From contig JAEULA010000091.1 of NCBI GenBank assembly GCA_016793165.1, positions 20,139 to 84,138 on the forward strand: DNA of 64,000 nucleotides, written 5' to 3'. The notes under the pieces were generated by a model. The model saw only the letters and a list, made by a program, of their open reading frames with translations, ran no database searches and was not told the origin of the DNA. This document shows, piece after piece, positions 58,430 through 64,000 of this stretch; position 1 is the stretch's first letter, and each line of letters begins with the position of its first letter. This DNA comes from Alphaproteobacteria bacterium (GTDB lineage Bacteria > Pseudomonadota > Alphaproteobacteria > CACIAM-22H2). A program made the position numbers and the translations under genes.

Positions 58430-59550
58430 GGTCGGCCTTGCGCCTCCAGGAGCGGCATCCAGACCTCCTGGAGATGCCGACGACCGACGACCGCCCAGTC
58501 GGCGACCTTCACGGCCTCGCGCGCGGCGGCGCGCAGCGCGGCGCCCTTGTCGGGAAGCGCGAGGAGCTCGAGGGCGCGCGCGCTCAGCTGCGCCATGTCC
58601 GTGCCGTCGACGAGCGCGCCGGTGGCGCCGTCGCGGATCAGGTCGACGGACATGCCCACGCGCGTCGACACGACGGGCACGTGCGAGGCCATGCTCTCCA
58701 TCAGCGCCATCGGCCCGCCCTCCTCGCGCGAGGTGATCAGGTAGAGGTCGAGCGCGTGGTAGCAGCGCGCGAGCTCCTCGCGGGTCTGGACATAGGTGTG
58801 GGCGAAGGGCACGCCGAGCCGCTCGAGCCCGCGCTTGACGAAGCCGCGCGCCGGCCCCGTCAGCAGCACGAAGACCGGGATCTCCCGGCGCAACCGGTCG
58901 ATCGCCTCGAGGAAGAGGTCGGGCCCCTTGATCGGCTTCGGCTCCTCGCCGTCGCCCCAGCCCACGCCGTCCTTCTGGAAGGAGCCGATGCAGACCTGGT
59001 GGTCGGCGATGCCGAAGCGCATGCGCATCTCGCGGCGCTGCTCGGGGGTCGGCGGCACGAAGCGGTCCGTCTCGCAGCCGATCGGGATGTTGACGAGCTT
59101 GGCTCGCGCGACGCCCCACTGCGCGAGGCGCTCGAGCACCAGGCTCGCCGAACAGACGATGCGGTCGAGCCGCGGCGTGGTGTCCAGGAAGCGGCGGATG
59201 TGCTCGGCGACGTCGGGCCCGTCCTCGGGCTTGCCGTGCATGAACGACACGACGTGGCGATTCGAGCGCGGCATGAAGCGCTGCCAGTCGACCCACTGGT
59301 ACTGCGAGCCGAACTGCACGACGCGCCGCGACAGCCTTGCGGGCTCGACGCTCACGTCGGCGACGCCGGGCCGCAGGCGATTCGCGTGCTCGACGATGAA
59401 GGTCCCGTACCACTTGATCGCCCAGTCGGCATTCTCGACGACCATCGACACGGGCGCATGCGGCTCGCCGGCGCCGACGGCCTCGCGCAGTCGCCACCAG
59501 GCGCAGCTGCCGCCCAGGACGAAGGGCTTGAGCGCGGCGCGCCAGTTCAC
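58426..59550 (-). CDS. GT-B glycosyltransferase
   Basis: A 374-residue glycosyltransferase that is recognisable mainly in its second half: IGSFQKDGVGWGDGEEPKPIKGPDLF, then VPVFVLLTGPARGF-type strand, CYHALDLYLITSREEGGPMAL and MESMASHVPVVSTRVG. The N-terminal part (SMVVENADWAIKWYGTFI; VVSFMHGKPEDGPDVAE) is less usual. It begins on a GTG at 59550 overlapping the GMD stop (GTGA, 59547-59550). The glycine-rich VGWGDGEEPKPIKGPD loop is typical of a group of uncharacterised surface-sugar transferases. Confidence 0.85.
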   Translation of the reverse strand: MNWRAALKPFVLGGSCAWWRLREAVGAGEPHAPVSMVVENADWAIKWYGTFIVEHANRLRPGVADVSVEPARLSRRVVQFGSQYQWVDWQRFMPRSNRHVVSFMHGKPEDGPDVAEHIRRFLDTTPRLDRIVCSASLVLERLAQWGVARAKLVNIPIGCETDRFVPPTPEQRREMRMRFGIADHQVCIGSFQKDGVGWGDGEEPKPIKGPDLFLEAIDRLRREIPVFVLLTGPARGFVKRGLERLGVPFAHTYVQTREELARCYHALDLYLITSREEGGPMALMESMASHVPVVSTRVGMSVDLIRDGATGALVDGTDMAQLSARALELLALPDKGAALRAAAREAVKVADWAVVGRRHLQEVWMPLLEAQGRP

Positions 59551-60524
59551 GTCGGATCGGTCCGGACGTGACGCTCCGCGGCGACCATGCGGCGGGCGAC
59601 CTCGGGCATGGCGATCGTCGCGCGCCAGCCGAGGCGCTCCGCCGCGCGGTCCGGCCTTCCGACGCTGATCGCGATGTCGCTGGGACGCGCGAGCGACGGA
59701 TCGAAGGCGACATGTGCGCGCCAGTCGAGATCGGCGGCTCCGAAGGCGGCGGCGACGAACTCCTCGAGGCTCGTCGTCGTGCCGGTGGCGACGACGTAGT
59801 CGTCCGGCTCGTCGGCCTGCAGCATGCGCCACATCGCGTCGACGTATTCGGGCGCCCAGCCCCAGTCGCGCCGGACCTGCAGGTTGCCGAGCCGCAGCGT
59901 CTCGCCCGAACCGGCGGCGATGCGACGGGCGGCGGCGCAGATCTTGCGCGTGACGAAGCGCTCGGGCCGCAGCGGCGACTCGTGGTTGAACAGGATCCCC
60001 GAGCACGCGAACAGCCCGTAGCTCTCGCGATAATTCGCCACCTGCCAGTGCGCCGCCGCCTTCGCGACGCCGTAGGGGCTGCGCGGGCGGAAGGCGGTCG
60101 TCTCGGTCGCCGGCTCGCCGCGCGTGTCGCCGAAGCTCTCGCTCGAGCCGGCGTTGTAGAAGCGGCTCGCCGGGCTCACGAGGCGCAGCGTCTCGAGGAT
60201 GTTGAGCGTGCCGGTGACGATGCTCTCCATCGTCTCGACCGGCTGCACGAAGGACAGCGCGACCGAGGTCTGGCCCGAGAGGTTGTAGGTCTCGGTCGGC
60301 TCGACGCGCTGGACGACCTGGAACACGCTTCGGAAGTCGATCGGCGAGGCCGAGTGCGTCGTGACGCGGTCCCGGATCCCGAGCGTCGTCAGCCCGCCGA
60401 AGCGGGCGACGTCCGCGTCGCGCGAGGTTCCGTGCACCTCGTAGCCCTTCTCCAGCAGCAGCTGCGCCAGGTACGCGCCGTCCTGGCCGGTGACCCCGAA
60501 GATGAGGGCGACGCGGCGGCTCAA
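59547..60524 (-). CDS. gmd: GDP-mannose 4,6-dehydratase
   Basis: A 325-residue extended SDR enzyme that makes GDP-4-keto-6-deoxymannose, the precursor of GDP-fucose, rhamnose or perosamine. Motifs are ALIFGVTGQDGAYLAQLLLE, YNLSGQTSVALSF, FYNAGSSESFGD, the catalytic PRSPYGVAKAAAHW and NHESPLRPERFVTRKI, all typical of Gmd. The start is a TTG at 60524 overlapping the upstream stop (TTGA, 60521-60524). It is slightly short of the usual 340-370 residues. The reductase or aminotransferase that uses the product could be the epimerase at 62703 or one of the two aminotransferases. Confidence 0.9.
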   Translation of the reverse strand: MSRRVALIFGVTGQDGAYLAQLLLEKGYEVHGTSRDADVARFGGLTTLGIRDRVTTHSASPIDFRSVFQVVQRVEPTETYNLSGQTSVALSFVQPVETMESIVTGTLNILETLRLVSPASRFYNAGSSESFGDTRGEPATETTAFRPRSPYGVAKAAAHWQVANYRESYGLFACSGILFNHESPLRPERFVTRKICAAARRIAAGSGETLRLGNLQVRRDWGWAPEYVDAMWRMLQADEPDDYVVATGTTTSLEEFVAAAFGAADLDWRAHVAFDPSLARPSDIAISVGRPDRAAERLGWRATIAMPEVARRMVAAERHVRTDPT

Positions 60525-61540
60525 AGCGGCACCTGGTTGGCGAGGAGGGCGAGAGGATCGCGCCACAGCCGGCGCCGCGCGACGATGGCGTCGCGCTCCG
60601 CCACGAGGCGCAGCAGCAGCTCGAGCCAGCGCGAGCAGGTCAGCGTCGCGTTGTAGGGGTAGTCGCGCAACTTCGGCACCAGCCGCGGATACGCGTCGAA
60701 GTACCGTGCAAGCGCGGCGTCGAAGTCCTGCGGCCCGTCGAAGCCGACGCCGTAGGGCGTGCAGTACTCGGGCAGCGCGCCGCTGCGGCGGAACAGCAGC
60801 GGCAGCCCGCACAGCGCGCCCTCGACGTGGTGCATGCCGCCCGGCTCGTTCTGCGACGCCGTCAGGTAGCCGTGATGGCGACGCAGCTCGCCCGCCAGCG
60901 CCGCCCCGTCGAGCGGCGGGACGACCGCGATGTTGCGCAGGCCGGCCGAGGTCGGGAGATTGCCCACATAGGTGAAGCGCAGGCGCTCCCGCCATGCCGG
61001 ATCGTCCAGCAGCGCATCGATGCGCCGGTAGACGTCGAAGCCCTTGAGCTCGTGGGCGCCCCAATGGTGCGTCACCAGGCTGAGCGGCCCTTTGCCGCTC
61101 CACGGCACGAAGCCGTCGGCGTTGAAGACCCGGGCGTCGCCGCCGTTGTGGATGACGCTGTCCGGCGCCTCGCGCCGCCACACCGCGAGATCGCGCAGCC
61201 ACGAGGCGATGAACACGGTGTGGTCGGCGGCGTAGTTGGCAAGGCGCAGCCGCCGGTTCATGTGCGTCGTGCCCTTGCGCTCGTCGCATTCGTTGATGCG
61301 GTGGACGACGATCGTGCTTGGATTTCGCCAGGCGAGGTGGCGCAGCACGGCGCCGGCCGTGAAGGTGACGAGCGGGTTGCGCGCGCGCGGATCGACGATG
61401 ACGACGGCATCGACGTCGCGGTCGAGCGTGGTGACGGCCTGGTGGCCTGCCGCCGCGAGCGCCTCGTTGATCGCCACGACGAACCGGTTGCCGCCACCCC
61501 AAGGGCCGTCGTACGGGCGCGTGTTGAGGGCGACCTTCAT
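60521..61540 (-). CDS. Glycosyltransferase (GT-B)
   Basis: A 339-residue GT-B glycosyltransferase. It opens MKVALNTRPYDGPWGGGNRF, a glycine-rich acceptor loop, and has VHRINECDERKGTTHMNR, VFIASWLRDLAVW and the donor-side SVIHNGGDARVF. Near the C-terminus GGMHHVEGALCGLPLLFRRSG replaces the usual E-x7-E element. Similar proteins are found in surface-polysaccharide loci of soil alphaproteobacteria. The ATG at 61540 overlaps the upstream stop by four bases. Specificity unknown. Confidence 0.85.
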   Translation of the reverse strand: MKVALNTRPYDGPWGGGNRFVVAINEALAAAGHQAVTTLDRDVDAVVIVDPRARNPLVTFTAGAVLRHLAWRNPSTIVVHRINECDERKGTTHMNRRLRLANYAADHTVFIASWLRDLAVWRREAPDSVIHNGGDARVFNADGFVPWSGKGPLSLVTHHWGAHELKGFDVYRRIDALLDDPAWRERLRFTYVGNLPTSAGLRNIAVVPPLDGAALAGELRRHHGYLTASQNEPGGMHHVEGALCGLPLLFRRSGALPEYCTPYGVGFDGPQDFDAALARYFDAYPRLVPKLRDYPYNATLTCSRWLELLLRLVAERDAIVARRRLWRDPLALLANQVPL

Positions 61541-62706
61541 GCGCGGCGCTCCGTGGCGATCGCCTCGCCGCGTGCGACGAGGGCGGCGAGGCTGTCGGCG
61601 TTCCTGGACAGCTGGAAATGCGCCTCCACGGTCGCGCGCGCGGCCGCGCCGATGCGTCGCGCGAGCGCCTCGTCGCCGCGGACGCGCCCGATCGCGGCGC
61701 CGAGCGCGGCGCCGTCGCCCGGCGGGACGAGCAGGCAGTTCTCGCCGTCCCGGAACAGCTCCGGCGCCCAGAGCCCCTTCGTCCGCGTCAGCACCACCGG
61801 CCGCGCGCAGCTCATCGCCTGCAGCGTGACGCTGTAGCCCGAGGGCTGGAACACGTCCTTCAGCGGCACGATCACGCCGCGCGCGGCGTTGTAGAGCCGA
61901 CGGATGTCGGCATCGCTCATCGAGTCGGAGCCGAAATAGTCGCCGACGGTCGTCTTCACGTGCGCGGCGCCCGGCGGAACGGCGATCGGCTGGCGCGTGA
62001 TGATGCGGGTCGGGTGGCTCCCGGGCGCGGCGGCGAGCAGGTCGTAGTCGCGGTTCGGGTCCTGGCCGACGGCGACGACGAAATCGGCGGGCGGCGCGTC
62101 GGATTCCGGCCGCCAGAATGCGGTGTCGACGCCGAAGGGGAAGACGCTCGTTTTCCCGGCGTCGACGCCGTAGCGCCGGACGCACTCGTCGCGGTCGGCG
62201 GGCCCGAAGAAGAACGCGTGGTCGAGCCCCGCGAGCGCGCGGCGGATGCGCTCGTGCGAGTAGGCGCGGGCCCAGGGCCGCGCGCGCAGCGCGAGATCCG
62301 AGAGGCAGTGGAAGCCCCCGATCCTGACGGCGCGCCCGAGGACGCCGCGGCTCGCGAGCCCGAGCGTGGTCGAGAAGCCGTCGGTGAAGCTGATCAGGAC
62401 CCGCCGCTCGCGCAGGCTCGACGCCATCAGCCGCAGCGACAGCGGCCGCAGGCCGAGATGCGTCGACTCCGAGGCGAGGCTCTCGAGGAACGACGCCGCG
62501 GCACCGAGCCGTCCCGGTAGCGCGCCGGCGGCCGGCGCCATGGCGATGCGGCCGCGCGCGGCCGCGACCTCGACGTAGCCGTAGAAGAACTCGCGCGGCG
62601 CCTCTTCGCCGGCCTGCAGCGCCTTCCAGCGGAAGTCGCGGCCGCCCTTGTTGAAGACGACGACATCGGCGTCGGCCGGCCCGATCCAGCCCAGTGCGGC
62701 GGTCAT
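61537..62706 (-). CDS. Glycosyltransferase (GT-B)
   Basis: A 389-residue protein with a weakly conserved N-terminal half and a clear GT-B donor domain: CVRRYGVDAGKTSVFPFGVD, DFVVAVGQDPNRDYDLLAAA, LYNAARGVIVPLKDVFQPSG and YSVTLQAMSCARPVVLTRTK, ending in a helix typical of the family. It starts at ATG 62706, overlapping the epimerase stop (ATGA, 62703-62706). The cysteine in the AMSCARPVV element is common in this subgroup. Specificity unknown. Confidence 0.85.
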   Translation of the reverse strand: MTAALGWIGPADADVVVFNKGGRDFRWKALQAGEEAPREFFYGYVEVAAARGRIAMAPAAGALPGRLGAAASFLESLASESTHLGLRPLSLRLMASSLRERRVLISFTDGFSTTLGLASRGVLGRAVRIGGFHCLSDLALRARPWARAYSHERIRRALAGLDHAFFFGPADRDECVRRYGVDAGKTSVFPFGVDTAFWRPESDAPPADFVVAVGQDPNRDYDLLAAAPGSHPTRIITRQPIAVPPGAAHVKTTVGDYFGSDSMSDADIRRLYNAARGVIVPLKDVFQPSGYSVTLQAMSCARPVVLTRTKGLWAPELFRDGENCLLVPPGDGAALGAAIGRVRGDEALARRIGAAARATVEAHFQLSRNADSLAALVARGEAIATERRA

Positions 62707-63677
62707 GGGCGCGCGAACTCCGCGCGATGCCAGCCGAGCATGCGGCGCAGCCCGTCCTCGAGCGTGATAGTCCGGCGGAATCCGGGGTAAGCGCGCCGCA
62801 GCAGCGTCGAATCCGCGCTCTTGATCGTGCGGCCCTCGGGCTTCGTCGTGTCGAGGACGAGGCGGGGCGCGCGGCCGGCGACGCGGCAGATCGTCTCGAC
62901 GAGCTCCCGCACCGTCACCGTGTCCTCGGTCCCGATGTTGACCGCGCCGGTGAATCCGGCCTCGACCAGGCCCGCCATGGCGTCGGCGCAGTCGATCGCG
63001 TGCAGGTAATTGCGCCGTTGGCTGCCGGAGCCCCAGATGACCACCGGGTCGTCGCCGTCGAGCACCTTCTTCACCTGCATCGGGATCGCCTGGGAGGCGT
63101 TGCCGAGCCAGGCGTAGCGCTCGCCGTAGATGTTGAACGGGCGCACGATCGTCAGCGGCATGCCGGTCTCGCGCGCGAGCAGCATGCACTTCTGCTCCAT
63201 CAGGCGCTTCGCCCAGCCGTAGCCCCAGTTGACCTTCTCCGGCTCGCCGTCGAAGAGCGGCCGCTCGTCGAGCGTGTCGGGCCCGTCGTCGCGATAGACG
63301 CAGGACGAGCTGGTGATGAGCAGATGTCCGACCGGCCGTGCGCGCAGCACGGAGATCAGGTTGGTCGTGATCTTCTCGTTGTGCTCGAGGATCGCGAGGT
63401 GGTTGCCGGCGGAGAAGCCGACGCCGTAGGCGCGGCTCGCGAGGTGGAAGATCACCTCGGCGTCCGCGAGCGCCGCGGCCATCGCGGCCGGCTCCTCGAG
63501 ATTGCCCTCGCGGATCTCGATGCGGCCGGCGCAATGGGCGAGATGCGCCCGCCGGCCCTTGGAGAAGTCGTCGGCGACGATCACGCGCGCGCCGGCGGCG
63601 AGCAGCCGGTCGACGAGGAAGGAGCCGATGAGCCCGGCGCCGCCGGTAACGAGGGTCGTCCTGTTGCGGAGGTCCAT
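62703..63677 (-). CDS. NAD-dependent sugar epimerase/dehydratase
   Basis: A 324-residue extended SDR protein. The dinucleotide motif TLVTGGAGLIGSFLVDRLLA is at the N-terminus; IFHLASRAYGVGFSAGN, LITSSSCVYRD and the catalytic Tyr-Lys in GYGWAKRLMEQ follow, with VRPFNIYGERYAWLGN after it. It is closer to GDP-mannose 3,5-epimerase, fucose synthase and GalE-like epimerases than to Gmd. It may process the GDP-sugar made by the Gmd product. It lies 23 bases behind the cytidylyltransferase and starts the chain of overlapping genes. Confidence 0.88.
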   Translation of the reverse strand: MDLRNRTTLVTGGAGLIGSFLVDRLLAAGARVIVADDFSKGRRAHLAHCAGRIEIREGNLEEPAAMAAALADAEVIFHLASRAYGVGFSAGNHLAILEHNEKITTNLISVLRARPVGHLLITSSSCVYRDDGPDTLDERPLFDGEPEKVNWGYGWAKRLMEQKCMLLARETGMPLTIVRPFNIYGERYAWLGNASQAIPMQVKKVLDGDDPVVIWGSGSQRRNYLHAIDCADAMAGLVEAGFTGAVNIGTEDTVTVRELVETICRVAGRAPRLVLDTTKPEGRTIKSADSTLLRRAYPGFRRTITLEDGLRRMLGWHRAEFARP

Positions 63678-63700
63678 GTTCGCTGTCTGGAAGTCGCGGT

Positions 63701-64000
63701 TCAGAGCCCGTGCTTGCGGGCGAGGAAGTCGGCCATCTCCAGGTCGACGGGGGAATCGATGTTGAACGACTCGAGCTCGCTCATCTCGATCCAGCCGATC
63801 GGCTCGGGACTCAGCGACCCGCGCTCGACCAGGTCGTCGCGTCCGACCACGTAGAGGGCGGAGTTGAGCCGGCAGAGATGCGCCATGTCCTGGCGGCGCG
63901 CATAGCGGATGTCGGGCTTCTCGATGTAGCGGCGCAGGTGCCGATCCTTGACGAAGATGTTCTCGGGCTTGCGCGTGAGCGGCATCACGCTGAGCACGGC
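63701..64000 (-). CDS. Acylneuraminate cytidylyltransferase-like protein (partial at right edge)
   Basis: Only the last 99 residues are inside the window; the 5' end lies beyond base 64000. Visible are MPLTRKPENIFVKDRHLRRY, RRQDMAHLCRLNSALYVVGRDDL and the C-terminal SFNIDSPVDLEMADFLARKHGL. The last is the NIDSPxD-x-x-x-A element that closes NeuA-type CMP-sugar synthases. The enzyme would activate a nonulosonic or Kdo-type acid as CMP-sugar. It is the first visible gene of the glycan transcript. Assignment rests on the C-terminal third only. Confidence 0.75.
   Translation of the reverse strand, partial: AVLSVMPLTRKPENIFVKDRHLRRYIEKPDIRYARRQDMAHLCRLNSALYVVGRDDLVERGSLSPEPIGWIEMSELESFNIDSPVDLEMADFLARKHGL

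Overview
The window is uniformly GC-rich (about 70 % by eye), densely coded chromosomal DNA. Gene content points to an alphaproteobacterium, probably of Rhodospirillales type: glnK-amtB, a DapC-type aminotransferase overlapping ftsK, lolA, xthA, a 1,600-residue NAD-glutamate dehydrogenase, a thioredoxin-TPR (CnoX-like) gene followed by LON-domain, Trm112-like and DUF971 genes, and a YcjX/YcjF pair. No phage, transposase, integrase or CRISPR array was seen. The taxonomic placement is inference from content and order.

Left part (1-17.9 kb). The window opens inside an ABC transporter whose ATPase motifs are altered, followed by a cyclic-nucleotide-binding-domain protein and a small methyltransferase. 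Minus-strand genes follow: xthA, a structured intergenic stretch ending in a strong intrinsic terminator, an alpha/beta hydrolase, a class-I amidotransferase-like hydrolase, lolA, a DUF4112 protein and a TerC protein. A plus-strand insert (7.6-10.5 kb) carries two exported proteins of unknown function and a 60-residue four-cysteine protein. Beyond it lie ftsK, the DapC-like aminotransferase, a Bcr/CflA-type transporter, amtB and glnK. A 52-bp direct repeat sits between the transporter and the aminotransferase.

Middle part (18-45 kb). Metabolic and housekeeping genes: an FMN alpha-hydroxy-acid oxidase, a UbiH-type hydroxylase, a methyltransferase, a three-gene oxidoreductase group (Gfo/Idh/MocA, isopropylmalate-dehydrogenase-like, FAD/GcvT), a membrane protein with YcjF and YcjX, the DUF971/Trm112/LON/CnoX group, tRNA-Gly(GCC) with its promoter, an OmpA-like lipoprotein, an FkbM methyltransferase divergent from NAD-GDH, rnk, a UMF1-type transporter, a LysR regulator divergent from argD-lysE, an unknown gene and purH.

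Right part (45-64 kb, all minus strand). A surface-glycan locus runs off the right edge. In transcription order it holds a cytidylyltransferase (partial), sugar epimerase, two glycosyltransferases, GDP-mannose 4,6-dehydratase, two glycosyltransferases, a methyltransferase, a GT2, asparagine synthase, a sugar aminotransferase, an O-antigen ligase/polymerase, a GT4, a CBS-aminotransferase fusion, an MFS protein and a CapD/WbpM-type dehydratase. Six successive junctions are 4-base NTGA overlaps, so the first half is probably one translationally coupled transcript.

The observations most worth following are the structured RNA candidate with a C11-loop terminator (3.2-3.4 kb), the paired exported proteins (7.6-10.2 kb), the 52-bp repeat (14.3-14.5 kb), the start codon held in a hairpin loop (48.5 kb), the CBS-aminotransferase fusion, and the altered ABC ATPase. 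None is shown here to be a new system.
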